Source: an uncultured Pirellulaceae bacterium
GTDB taxonomy: Bacteria > Planctomycetota > Planctomycetia > Pirellulales > Pirellulaceae
Direction of reading: 5' to 3'
NCBI GenBank assembly: GCA_937981585.1
Contig: CALJOA010000063.1
Coordinates: 1-55,878, forward strand
DNA: 55,878 bases
Part shown: piece by piece, positions 25,914 through 34,305 of the stretch
Numbering within the stretch: position 1 is the first letter of the stretch
Layout of the letters: each line of letters begins with the position of its first letter
The notes under the pieces: generated by a model
Database searches by the model: none
The model's input: only the letters and a program-made list of their open reading frames with translations
Told to the model about the DNA's origin: nothing
Made by a program: the position numbers and the translations under genes

Positions 25914-26404
25914 ACTTAAACGACGTAAACGAAGGCATCGTCAAGAACAAGAAACGCAAGCGACTTGGTCGCGGAACCGGTTCTGGGCTTGGCAAAACAT
26001 CGGGAAAGGGCCACAAAGGCCAACGTTCTCGAGCAGGTCACTCGCAACATCCGACTTTTCAGGGTGGTGCCATGCCAATGATTCGCCGAATCGCGAAACG
26101 CGGTTTCAACAACAAATTTGCTTTGGTTGTTGGCGAAGTCAATGTCGCAGACCTGGAAGCAAACTTTGACGCAGGCGACGAAGTCACCCCAGATTCTCTT
26201 CGCGAAAAAGGCTTGGCCAACTATAAATACGATGTGCTTAAGGTGTTGGCCAAAGGCGAGATCAGCAAGAAGCTGACCGTTACGGCTCACCGATTCAGCA
26301 AATCGGCAAAAGAGAAAATCGAAAAAGCCGGCGGTTCAATTGTTGAGCTTCCGAAGAAAAAAGCTGTCATCAAAAACAAGATGGGATCAGCCAAAAAGAG
26401 CTAG
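25910..26404 (+). CDS. rplO: 50S ribosomal protein L15
   Basis: L15 (164 residues) is a late-assembly 50S protein. It starts with a GTG overlapping the rpsE stop (GTGA) and has a strong GAGGAG eight bases before it. RGTGSGLGKTSGKGHKGQRS and the following GGAMPMIRRIAKRGFNNKF are typical. The C-terminus is Lys-rich (KKKAVIKNKMGSAKKS). Confidence 0.97.
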   Translation: MNLNDVNEGIVKNKKRKRLGRGTGSGLGKTSGKGHKGQRSRAGHSQHPTFQGGAMPMIRRIAKRGFNNKFALVVGEVNVADLEANFDAGDEVTPDSLREKGLANYKYDVLKVLAKGEISKKLTVTAHRFSKSAKEKIEKAGGSIVELPKKKAVIKNKMGSAKKS

Positions 26405-26516
26405 TTCCGTCTTAGCCGATTCGCCTGCCCCTCAAGAAAATGGAGTTGGTCAGCACGGTTGAACAGTGGAACCAACTTTAGGTGAGCCAAGAAGGATCGT
26501 CAGGAAACACTGAGCC

Positions 26517-27893
26517 ATGTTAAAAAAGCTGCGTACTATCTTTACGATTCCGGAACTTCGTCGGAAAGTCCTGCTGACGCTGTTTCTGCTGGCGATCTAT
26601 CGAATCGGGTGGCAAATTCCGCTTCCGATGCTCGATCAGTCGGCGGTGGCGGATTTTGCCAAGAACATGAGCGGCGACCTTTCGAAGTTCCTCGCCAAGG
26701 TCTCCGTGTTCAGTGGATCACAGCTCAGCCAAGCCACGATTTTCGGGCTTGGCATCATGCCTTATATCTCGGCGTCGATCATTCTTCAATTGATGGGCAC
26801 TGTTTACAAGCCGCTTGAAGAACTCAAAAAAGAGGGCGAAGCGGGCCGGAAGAAAATCAATGAGTACACTCGATACCTGACTGTCGTTTTGTGCTTGATC
26901 CAAAGTGCTGGTTACCTCTGGTACGTTATCATGCGAGATCAGGGTAACGGGTCAAACATGACTGCTGAAATGTTTGAAAATCCGGTCACCGGCAATCTGA
27001 CCTTGATGTGGCAGTTCATTGCTATCTTGATCATGACCTGCGGTTCGGTGTTTCTCATGTGGCTCGGTGAGCAGATCGACGAGTATGGAATCGGCAACGG
27101 TATCAGTTTGTTGATCATGGCGGGCATCGTCGCGATGATGCCAGGTGCTTTGATGAACTTGCTTAACAACGCGTCTTATGAACTGACCGGATTCTCCTCT
27201 GGCAAAATCGGATTGGAGAAGATCATCATGCTGATAATGATGTTCGTGGGGGTCGTGGTGGGAGTGGTGTTTATCACGCTCGGCCAAAGGCGGATTCCCA
27301 CGCAATCCGCCAAACACGTTCGCGGTCGCCGAGTCTATGGCGGTACACGTCAGTACATGCCACTGCGAGTCAATCAGGCTGGTGTGATGCCGATCATCTT
27401 CGCCCAAAGTCTGTTGATGATTCCTCCGTTCGTGTTCGGCTATTTCGGCAGCGGCAGCGAAGGCTATTTTGGTCAACTGATGCAAAGCCTAGGGACTGTT
27501 CTCGGGTCACCGCAGTCGATGGTTTATAACCTTGTCTATATCGCTATGATCTACTTCTTCTGTTACTTCTGGACTGCGATCACGTTCAATCCGAAAGAGA
27601 TTTCGGACAACATGAAAGACAACGGAACGTTCATCCCGGGTTACCGCCCTGGTCGCCGAACCGAGGACTACCTCGAAGCCGTCATCGAGAGGATCACCTA
27701 TGTTGGTGCAGGATTCTTGGCTTTGATTGCCGTTGTTCCGACGATCATCTCCGAGCTGCTGGGTGTCGATTATATGGTCGCCAGTTTCTACGGTGGTACC
27801 GGCCTGTTGATTGCGGTAAGTGTCGCGTTCGATTTGGTTCAAAAGATCGACAGCCACTTGGTGATGCGAAACTACAAGGGATTGCTCGAGTGA
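26517..27893 (+). CDS. secY: Preprotein translocase channel subunit SecY
   Basis: SecY (458 residues) is the channel of the Sec export complex. About ten transmembrane segments are visible. The first has LLTLFLLAIYRIGWQIPLP. The plug/TM2 region has ATIFGLGIMPYISASIILQL, and the conserved cytoplasmic loops are EAGRKKINEYTRYLTV and the QRRIPTQSAKHVRGRR-to-YMPLRVNQAGVMPIIFAQS stretch. It is the last gene of the operon; adk, map, infA, rpsM and rpsK, which often follow, are not here. Confidence 0.97.
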   Translation: MLKKLRTIFTIPELRRKVLLTLFLLAIYRIGWQIPLPMLDQSAVADFAKNMSGDLSKFLAKVSVFSGSQLSQATIFGLGIMPYISASIILQLMGTVYKPLEELKKEGEAGRKKINEYTRYLTVVLCLIQSAGYLWYVIMRDQGNGSNMTAEMFENPVTGNLTLMWQFIAILIMTCGSVFLMWLGEQIDEYGIGNGISLLIMAGIVAMMPGALMNLLNNASYELTGFSSGKIGLEKIIMLIMMFVGVVVGVVFITLGQRRIPTQSAKHVRGRRVYGGTRQYMPLRVNQAGVMPIIFAQSLLMIPPFVFGYFGSGSEGYFGQLMQSLGTVLGSPQSMVYNLVYIAMIYFFCYFWTAITFNPKEISDNMKDNGTFIPGYRPGRRTEDYLEAVIERITYVGAGFLALIAVVPTIISELLGVDYMVASFYGGTGLLIAVSVAFDLVQKIDSHLVMRNYKGLLE

Positions 27894-27922
27894 GTAGTCA
27901 GCCGACATAGAAAGCTAAATTC

Positions 27923-27957
27923 AAGCCGCAATTCTGGTTCAGGATTGAGGCTTTTTT
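27923..27957 (+). terminator. Rho-independent terminator after secY
   Basis: AAGCC-G-CAAT (27923-27932) pairs with ATTG-A-GGCTT (27944-27953), with one G/A mismatch, and is followed by further T residues to 27957. It lies 30 bases past the secY stop and is the likely end of the ribosomal operon transcript. Confidence 0.65.
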
Positions 27958-28057
27958 AGTATCGGCAATGTAACAACCGCATAATCCCATGGGGCTGCTT
28001 CTCCTACCGAGGATACAATGAGCAAAGCTGGGGCCGCTACCAAAGCCCAGGTGAATC

Positions 28058-28486
28058 ATGCGTTTTGTCAATCTCCCGATCATAAGTTCGTTTTCCTTAG
28101 TGGTGCTCCCGATGGTCGGTGGGCCCAGTGAGTCTAATTTTGGTGCGCTCGGTAAGTCGATCGCACAAGACGTTAAAGCACCTGCGATACCGGTAACTCC
28201 GGCAATGGTGGAAAACAATGATTCGGCGAGAACTGGCCCTTCTTCCCGTTTCTCACCTGGAACCGAGCGTTCCATCAAGGCTGAAGAGGCTTTGAGGCAA
28301 AAGGTGAGCTTTGAATTTGCCGAGGCTCCGTTTTCTGAGGTTGAGCAAAAGCTTGAATCAATGACGGGATTGAATTTCATATTGAACCAATCCGCGACCG
28401 ATGATTCCCTGACGCCAGACGAGCCAATTTCCTTTGAGCTGGCCGATGCTCCGCTCAATAAAGCCTTGAGCATGCTGCTTGAATAG
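28058..28486 (+). CDS. Exported STN-like domain protein, truncated by TAG
   Basis: The 142-residue product begins with a probable signal peptide (LPIISSFSLVVLPMVGG). Residues about 88-142 (VSFEFAEAPFSEVEQKLESM, TGLNFILNQ, ISFELADAPLNKALSMLLE) match the secretin/TonB short N-terminal (STN) type of domain repeated in many planctomycete proteins. The domain stops at TAG before its last strands; the frame continues after the stop as LACVVKVNEIEMNI, which is what the missing strands should look like. So the gene appears truncated by a nonsense change or by fusion with the following gene, whose ATG (28520) lies in this same frame. AGGTGA precedes the start. Confidence 0.6.
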   Translation: MRFVNLPIISSFSLVVLPMVGGPSESNFGALGKSIAQDVKAPAIPVTPAMVENNDSARTGPSSRFSPGTERSIKAEEALRQKVSFEFAEAPFSEVEQKLESMTGLNFILNQSATDDSLTPDEPISFELADAPLNKALSMLLE

Positions 28487-28519
28487 CTGGCTTGTGTGGT
28501 GAAAGTAAATGAGATTGAA

Positions 28520-29227
28520 ATGAATATTTTGGAGCATGGGCACCTTTCAACCCGAAGGTTTGGTGGTAGCTACGAGGACTACCTGCCGATTCATCAGTTC
28601 CTGGACAGCACCAAGCTTTACTTCCACCACGTGAAGCACCGAGTCGTTTTGCACAACACATTTGGTGTTGAGTTGGCGGTCGAGCTTTTCGGGCCAGAGC
28701 TAATCAATTCCGACGGGCGCGGGATTTGTGTTCGGGACATCGCGATCGGACATATCAAAGAAGATCTCGATGGACATATTCCTACGCTTTACGACTGGCT
28801 CGGAAAAGCGTTTTATCTCAAACCGTACTGCCCCAAGGTTGCCGAATTCGAATCCGAAGAACTGAAGGAGCTCGTCGCCCGGCCGTACCTGCGGAGCGGA
28901 TTGAAGTATGCGATGTTCATCACGCTCTCTGATTTTGGCGTCTGGCTATCAGAGCAGTTGCTTGGAATAGACCAGGCCATTGAGCTTCGGCAAAAACTCT
29001 CGCCCAAAAACCGATTGTCACAACCGCTTAGCCAGTTTGAGTTTCGGCACCGGTGGCAATACACGCCCAATGAAGATGATTTGGTTTGGTTGAGAGAAAA
29101 TGGGTTTGAGTCTGGCGAACACAAAACTGGATTGGCGAACTCCAGGTTGCCTGACCATCGACTTTCAAGCGATGCTGCTTGTTCCCCACGAATCCCGGCT
29201 GATCCAATAACGCTGGAGTTTGATTGA
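28520..29227 (+). CDS. DUF6915-like protein with unrelated C-terminal half
   Basis: From the ATG at 28520 the first ~95 residues (MNILEHGHLSTRRFGGSYED, YLPIHQFLDSTK, HRVVLHNTFGVELAVELFG, NSDGRGICVRDIAIGHIKED) match, from memory, the small DUF6915 family of phages and bacteria, of unknown function. The rest (about 140 residues) is not recognised and includes a helical, aromatic-rich part. The frame is open upstream to 28487, in phase with the truncated STN gene. It ends within a few bases of the next gene's start, so the two are likely cotranscribed. Confidence 0.6.
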   Translation: MNILEHGHLSTRRFGGSYEDYLPIHQFLDSTKLYFHHVKHRVVLHNTFGVELAVELFGPELINSDGRGICVRDIAIGHIKEDLDGHIPTLYDWLGKAFYLKPYCPKVAEFESEELKELVARPYLRSGLKYAMFITLSDFGVWLSEQLLGIDQAIELRQKLSPKNRLSQPLSQFEFRHRWQYTPNEDDLVWLRENGFESGEHKTGLANSRLPDHRLSSDAACSPRIPADPITLEFD

Positions 29228-29925
29228 ACATGCTTCCGTGGAAAGACCCGAAGACCATTGCCAAAGCGAAAAAGTGGGTCAAAGGCGAGGGGAAAATTGC
29301 GATTCGGTTTGAGGGCGGCCACGACAGTCGCTTTATAGGAATCGGATCGCGTGAAAATAAGGGCTTCGATCGTGAGGCCAATGAATGCCTCCAATGGGAG
29401 ATAGCGGACAAACTGCAAATCCCCTGGGTCAGCGGCAATCAAGTCACGGGCGAAGGAGTATTGAGCTATGTCGATGGGCAGATGCACGTAAGTTACCAAC
29501 TCAAAGACATTGGCCATGATCTATCACTGGAACAGCAGCAGCTTCCGATTCCCGACGTTGAGCATGTGCGTCTGGAGACACCAAATTCTTTTCCTGAATT
29601 TGATTTTCAAATTCTTCTCGGAGTTTCAAGTTTTTCCTCTCATGAGCTTGGTTTGTGGTACGAAAAGCCGAGCCTCAAGACAGTTCCCCATGATCTCAAC
29701 GCTTCGGATCGCCGCGCGCTCATCGAGCTAATAGAACCGTTAGTCGAGCCTGCGATCCAGGCAATGATACAGCCGAAACACGAAGAGGATGATGTCATTC
29801 CCGTCGCATTGAATTTCGAAGGATACTACTGGTCATCCACTAAAGAGATTTACTATTCGCTGGAGCTCGATAGAACGAGAGTCCGCCGTCAGGTTTTCAA
29901 TGACTCGGTCGTGTTGTTTGAATAG
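29224..29925 (+). CDS. Hypothetical soluble protein
   Basis: No family was recognised. The 233-residue protein has no signal peptide or membrane segment, and reads MLPWKDPKTIAKAKKWVKGE at the N-terminus. It begins at a TTG overlapping the previous stop or, more likely, at the ATG at 29230, two bases after it. It is rich in charged residues, with a Glu/Asp-containing loop (KHEEDDVIPVALNFEGYYW) near the end. It forms a pair with the DUF6915-like gene. Confidence 0.6.
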   Translation: MNMLPWKDPKTIAKAKKWVKGEGKIAIRFEGGHDSRFIGIGSRENKGFDREANECLQWEIADKLQIPWVSGNQVTGEGVLSYVDGQMHVSYQLKDIGHDLSLEQQQLPIPDVEHVRLETPNSFPEFDFQILLGVSSFSSHELGLWYEKPSLKTVPHDLNASDRRALIELIEPLVEPAIQAMIQPKHEEDDVIPVALNFEGYYWSSTKEIYYSLELDRTRVRRQVFNDSVVLFE

Positions 29926-29930
29926 GGTAA

Positions 29931-30000
29931 TTAGTCACTCCCGCGCAGGGGAGTCCATTGAAGGAGCAAAGACTGGATTGGCGCCTGCGTGGGAATGACG
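29931..30000. repeat. Dispersed palindromic element, copy B
   Basis: It begins TTAGTCACTCCCGCGCAGGG, continues GAGTCCATTGAAGGAGCAAA, then GACTGGATTGGCGCCTGCGT and ends GGGAATGACG. It shares the AGTCACTCC, GAGTCCA.TGAAG, GACTGGATT and GGAATGACG blocks with copies A and C. It lies between the convergent hypothetical gene and rtcA. Confidence 0.75.
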
Positions 30001-30011
30001 GTGGTAAATAT

Positions 30012-31061
30012 CTAACGACTCGCCGGATTGACCCGAACGTGAAATACACCCGTTTCGAGTTCGTCAACAGCGACATCGATATCGAGGAATCGCTTCAAGA
30101 TATCAATGTGAGTTGTTGCGTGCAGCGACAAAGGTCCGGTGACGAACTCGCTGCAGACTGACGCGTCGCCCTGAGCCGCAGCCAGTCCCATCGGCAACAG
30201 CAACTGGTCGGCCAAGTATTCCCCGACAGGATAGTCCCATGCAAGGTAGGGTTTAGCGTCTCGAAAGGTTTTCCGCGCGACGTCTTCGGCGCGAACCCCG
30301 GGGCTTCCGTAGCGGGTGATGATCTCGTTAACGTTTCCGCTGTTGAGCTCCATCATCACAACGTTGCCAGGACCGGGAGAGTTCTTGATCTCGATCGGAT
30401 AGCATTCCGACTCGTGCCACTTGCCTTTGCGGCGAACGATGTCGAGTTCTCGCTCGGCGATGTGAAGCGGTAGTTTTGAAACCAGGGCCATCAGTTTAGC
30501 CTTTATTTTGTGTTGGCGTTCCATCAGGCTCAGCCGCCCAAGGGATTCGCTTGGCTGGATCTCGATTTTGATCTTTCCACCGCCCACCGGATAGAACCCG
30601 TACGACTCGATCTGTGCCTTAAACTTCGGCCCCATCTTTTCGACTTGGGGTAGATAAACTCGCTCCAAGAAATCGAACGGAGGTCCGCCCGGATTGTGAG
30701 TACCGCCTTGGACGGTAATGGATGATGGTTGATCGGCCATCATTAGTGCTGGCAGAACGGTCTGAGCTACCAAAGTCGTACTGCCAGCGGTTCCGATCTT
30801 GAAATGAAAATCTCGGGTTTGAATCGGTCCCGGAATGAAAGTCAGTTCGGAAGAGTTGAGCTCAGCTCCAACGGCGGCGCCACCGCAAACCTCTCGCGCA
30901 GCCTTAACGCCTGTCACGTGCTGACGCTTAAGTCCGGACTTTTTCCGTCCCGCTCGAATTTTCGTGATCTTGAACGGCTTGCCAGTAACGGCGCTTAGAG
31001 CCAGCGACGAGCGAATGATCTGCCCGCCGCCTTCGCCTTGTGATCCATCGATTTCAATCAT
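30012..31061 (-). CDS. rtcA: RNA 3'-terminal phosphate cyclase
   Basis: RtcA converts RNA 3'-phosphate ends to 2',3'-cyclic phosphates with ATP. From the ATG at 31061 the protein is 349 residues and starts MIEIDGSQGEGGGQIIRSSL, the diagnostic N-terminus; an upstream frame adds ten residues. The catalytic His of the family is expected near the C-terminus; LSLHATTHIDILKRF carries it. AGRKKSGLKRQH and HNPGGPPFDFLE are also conserved. No rtcB or rtcR is adjacent, so it is not the standard rtcBA operon. Confidence 0.93.
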   Translation of the reverse strand: MIEIDGSQGEGGGQIIRSSLALSAVTGKPFKITKIRAGRKKSGLKRQHVTGVKAAREVCGGAAVGAELNSSELTFIPGPIQTRDFHFKIGTAGSTTLVAQTVLPALMMADQPSSITVQGGTHNPGGPPFDFLERVYLPQVEKMGPKFKAQIESYGFYPVGGGKIKIEIQPSESLGRLSLMERQHKIKAKLMALVSKLPLHIAERELDIVRRKGKWHESECYPIEIKNSPGPGNVVMMELNSGNVNEIITRYGSPGVRAEDVARKTFRDAKPYLAWDYPVGEYLADQLLLPMGLAAAQGDASVCSEFVTGPLSLHATTHIDILKRFLDIDVAVDELETGVFHVRVNPASR

Positions 31062-31453
31062 GACTTGGCTCGGAAGTAACGTGAGTTCCAATCGGCCACA
31101 AGTCTAGCTGATCGGATCGGGTTAATAAGAGCCAGAAAAGAGAGAACAATCGAGTTCAGGTTCACCAACGTGGTTGATCAAGGGGAAAAAGGTTTGAGAT
31201 TCAATGTGTCGCACTGCTATACATAGATTGCCGGTAGAAAGAAGATGACACAGTGAGCAAGTCGAAAAAACAGAAATTGGAAGTAACTTCCTCATGGGGT
31301 TACGGATTGATGGCGCTTTCCGTTTTACAGGGAATCGCAATAAGTGGTACCGTTCAAATAAAACGGCAAAGCACCCAATGTTTTTGCAAAACTGAATTTA
31401 AAAACCTGAGCGCCTTGCTGCTCAAGCTTGCGTGGGCAATCAGTGACTAAAGT
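31062..31453. other. Intergenic region upstream of rtcA
   Basis: Nothing certain is seen in these ~390 bases. A 65-codon plus-strand frame from a GTG at 31253 (SKSKKQKLEVTSSWGYGLMA) has a hydrophobic middle and could be a small protein, but lacks family support. The rtcA promoter should lie here. Confidence 0.35.
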
Positions 31454-32596
31454 CTAGGTTCCAGGAGCAACGCTGTCTTCTATCAATTTCAGGAACTCTT
31501 GGGTGTCATCGACAACACCGGATAGCACCTGATTCCCCTTGATTCTAATTTTGGGCATTTTGACGGTTTCCTCGATCAGCAACTGAAAGTCGTCAGCATT
31601 TGCGGCCAGCAACTCGTCAATCCAGGGATCTTCGAGATACGGGTCAAGCTTTACCGGATCCAAGATTGCCTCGATGTCTTTCTTTATCACTGAATGATGA
31701 ATAATCGGACGTCGGAAAAGCCGCTCGTGAACTTGCGGAAAAACCTCTGGCTTGGCGCGCCACGCCGCAAGGGCGAGCTTCGCGTATTCACAGGCATAGC
31801 CGTGGTCGGCGATGTTGCTAGGTAAATGCTCATTACACATTCGGTTCATCGGAACAGGCAGCAGGATGATGGCGAACTTGCCAGGATGCTTGTCTTGCAG
31901 TTCGACCAATTCGCCTTCCATTACTGCGCAGGCTTTGCAGCAATAATCGTAGTATTCCACTAACACGTATGGCGCGTCGCTCGGACCGATGTGCGGAAGC
32001 GAATCAACGCAAAACTGCTTTCCGTCATAATCCACTTTCTGCCCTTCTCCTCGGCAATGGATTGGAACCGATGTGTCTTCAGGTGGGAAAGTGATTTTGA
32101 TTTCGCTGACGAGGTGAGTGTCGGGGGTCGGCCCGAAGACTTGTCCAAAAACAAAGAAAACAAACGGTAGCATCGAAACAGCGGTCGCAGTTGCCAGCAT
32201 TCTCTTTTCTAACGGTCGCGAGTGCAAAAAGATTCCCGATGCAGTTGCCATGCCGACGAGATGAATCGCCATGCACCATGGGCAGAATCCCTCAATCACG
32301 AACAACTGCAATCCAGTGAACCATATCGCCGCACACACCAAGATAATCGCGGACGTTACCAGAGCAAATTTCGATCGGCCAAACGAAGCAACCAGCGTCA
32401 GGCAATAGGTAAGCAAAGACAGGGAGCTGACCGGAATGCCAAAGATTTGGGACCAACGAGATCCGAGTACTTCAGAGCAACCACTTGCGTTACCGCAGCC
32501 GGCGATCGAGTCGACTGCACCGCTTAAACTCATGGTCAAAAGGTAGAAGCTTATTCCACTGCCAATGAGTGAAAGAACTCGAACTAGGTGCAGCAT
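31454..32596 (-). CDS. VKOR-DsbA-like fusion, disulfide-bond formation protein
   Basis: This is a natural fusion (380 residues) of a vitamin K epoxide reductase-like membrane domain and a thioredoxin-fold DsbA-like domain, an oxidative folding system for the periplasm. The VKOR part (1-150) has four to five transmembrane helices, the loop cysteines Cys34 and Cys40 and the active-site FCPWC (Cys105, Cys108). The thioredoxin domain (about 200-375) has YYDYCCKACAVM with the redox pair Cys220-Lys-Ala-Cys223, and a cis-Pro candidate near MPKIRIKG. It would pass electrons from substrate to quinone. It follows the lipoprotein gene by about 40 bases in the same direction. Confidence 0.93.
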   Translation of the reverse strand: MLHLVRVLSLIGSGISFYLLTMSLSGAVDSIAGCGNASGCSEVLGSRWSQIFGIPVSSLSLLTYCLTLVASFGRSKFALVTSAIILVCAAIWFTGLQLFVIEGFCPWCMAIHLVGMATASGIFLHSRPLEKRMLATATAVSMLPFVFFVFGQVFGPTPDTHLVSEIKITFPPEDTSVPIHCRGEGQKVDYDGKQFCVDSLPHIGPSDAPYVLVEYYDYCCKACAVMEGELVELQDKHPGKFAIILLPVPMNRMCNEHLPSNIADHGYACEYAKLALAAWRAKPEVFPQVHERLFRRPIIHHSVIKKDIEAILDPVKLDPYLEDPWIDELLAANADDFQLLIEETVKMPKIRIKGNQVLSGVVDDTQEFLKLIEDSVAPGT

Positions 32597-32633
32597 GATT
32601 CAACACAAGCCTAAGTTGCTGAGATGGTTCTGT

Positions 32634-33059
32634 TCATTCCAAATCAACGTCAAAAATTTTGGAAGAGTCGCTACTTGATACCACGATTTCTAATCCACTG
32701 TCTTTGAGATTTTTATACCTATTATCGATTGCGCTAACCGCTGGTGGACCACCGACTGACGGTTCAACTTCGAAGCACGTAACAGTCACGGCGTATGTGC
32801 CGGGGTATAGTCCATCACCCGGCTCAAACGATTGTGCCTGATACGCTCCGTCGGTATCAAATTTTCCAAATGCGGCTCGTCGAGGATTATCACCTTCGAC
32901 TTTTTGAGGCAGAAACCGAACCGTGCCTGAGTGAGGCATTGGTTGGCCGTTCAGAGTCACCGTCCCTGACACTGGCACCAGACCCTTATCACTGCCGCAC
33001 CCCGCCATAACAACTAGGCAAGCTGCGATCAGCAAGCGATTGATCGAAAACGATTTCAT
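32634..33059 (-). CDS. Small lipoprotein with carboxypeptidase-regulatory-like fold
   Basis: The 141-residue protein has a lipoprotein signal ending LVVMAGC (Cys21) and a beta-sandwich-like body: GLVPVSGTVTLNGQPMPHSG, VRFLPQK, GDGLYPGTYAVTV. Such proteins are common in Planctomycetes next to DUF1559 genes, and that is the arrangement here. Role unknown; a cell-surface or periplasmic binding role is only a guess. Confidence 0.8.
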   Translation of the reverse strand: MKSFSINRLLIAACLVVMAGCGSDKGLVPVSGTVTLNGQPMPHSGTVRFLPQKVEGDNPRRAAFGKFDTDGAYQAQSFEPGDGLYPGTYAVTVTCFEVEPSVGGPPAVSAIDNRYKNLKDSGLEIVVSSSDSSKIFDVDLE

Positions 33060-33104
33060 GGGCTTTACTTGAAATTGATGGTTAAGGCTGGCACATTTAC
33101 CCTA

Positions 33105-34088
33105 TTACGGCAAGGTTACCGCTTCGCCGCCCTCTCGGGTGCCCAGCGCATTATAAAGCAGGTAGTCGATGTCCTCCGACAAAAACTGCACGCTTGCATC
33201 ACCCATGCACATATTCGCTCCACCGTGGTGATTGCTCTTGAACGCGCATGTCTCCCACCAACCCGTGCCGGGACTAAAGTCATCTCCCCGTGTGTCGTTG
33301 CGACGGTGGTTCAGGGGAATCGTCGTTGGAGATAGAGGAAAGTTAGAAGCGAATAAACAAATGAAAGTGCAATCTTCCGGTAGAGTTTCGCCCACCATAA
33401 ATGTGTTCGACGTCCCGTCCGACACCTCGCTCAAAGATACTCTGGGGTTACGAGATCTTCCGAACATGCCAACCGACCATGTCTCGGAGGAGCGCTTTGA
33501 TCCGAAGTTATCTCCTTGGCAGCACGGATTGTCAGGTGCAGGGACCGTGCCTTCGGTACAAAGCGGACAATCGTCAGGCTCTGTCGGTCCTATACTGGCG
33601 GTGTACCAAGTGCCTTGACCGGTTACAGGATTGTGGCGAAATCGGTCATCAAAAATTGGATTGTTGCTGCGACTGCCTGATGGACAAACAAAGACAGATG
33701 CCTCAGCCGTTGCAATGACTTCTTTGTTGGGCGACTCTCTGAATTCGAAACTCAAGTCTAGCTGATCCCGGATGTTGCCCAGCTCCAGTTGCGGAAAAAT
33801 CGCTGTCGCCCAATTGTCGCCCGGGATACTACAGCCGTGTGTTCCTCCGCAGCCCTGTGCTCCGGCTGGAAGTTGCAGGAAAACGCTGTGGTAGTTGTGA
33901 AGCCCAATTCCAATTTGCCGCAGATTGTTGGCACAACTAATGCGCCTAGCAGCCTCTCTAACTTGCTGGACTGCCGGAAGGAGCATAGCGATCAGGATTC
34001 CGATGATCGCGATGACGACCAATAGCTCTACTAAAGTAAAACCATTATTTCTACGGCAATGAATCACCGGTGCGGAGTTAGCGTTCAT
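33105..34088 (-). CDS. DUF1559 protein with prepilin-like N-terminus
   Basis: The 327-residue protein starts with a type IV pilin-like cleavage/methylation signal ([20 protein letters not shown]) and then the [16 protein letters not shown] helix that defines planctomycete DUF1559 proteins. The C-terminal part contains [11 protein letters not shown] and [11 protein letters not shown], also typical. These proteins are thought to be surface-exposed pseudopilins, but the function is unproven. AAGGA is five bases before the ATG. It sits beside the small lipoprotein. Confidence 0.95.
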   Translation of the reverse strand: MNANSAPVIHCRRNNGFTLVELLVVIAIIGILIAMLLPAVQQVREAARRISCANNLRQIGIGLHNYHSVFLQLPAGAQGCGGTHGCSIPGDNWATAIFPQLELGNIRDQLDLSFEFRESPNKEVIATAEASVFVCPSGSRSNNPIFDDRFRHNPVTGQGTWYTASIGPTEPDDCPLCTEGTVPAPDNPCCQGDNFGSKRSSETWSVGMFGRSRNPRVSLSEVSDGTSNTFMVGETLPEDCTFICLFASNFPLSPTTIPLNHRRNDTRGDDFSPGTGWWETCAFKSNHHGGANMCMGDASVQFLSEDIDYLLYNALGTREGGEAVTLP

Positions 34089-34125
34089 GTCAGTCCTTCA
34101 AAAGAGAAGTAGCTAGTAATTAACA

Positions 34126-34146
34126 TATTATTACGGTATAATAATA
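34126..34146 (-). promoter_or_regulatory. AT-rich inverted repeat upstream of the DUF1559 gene
   Basis: TATTATTAC and GGTATAATAATA form a near-symmetrical AT-rich element about 40 bases before the DUF1559 start, containing TATTATAC on the minus strand, which could act as a -10 box or an operator. No paired -35 was confirmed. Confidence 0.3.
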
Positions 34147-34305
34147 ACTTGCCGTGACTTATTGGCAAGCACAATTGTATCAGTTCGTTCGGCAGAGCCC
34201 ATTGATCGCCGATCACCGATAGCACTGGAAGGGGAGTCCCGGCTTTTTTCGCCTGATGGCGGCTGGGACAGTCGAGCAAATTGCAATTTCAAACGCGAAG
34301 ATGTT

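Noticed and set aside
28484..28486. Pyrrolysine or read-through at the TAG of the STN-like gene
   Set aside because: There is no other sign of pyrrolysine use; truncation or a gene junction is simpler.
31253..31450. 65-codon frame from a GTG
   Set aside because: It has a slightly hydrophobic middle, no ribosome binding site of note and no recognised family; not strong enough to call.
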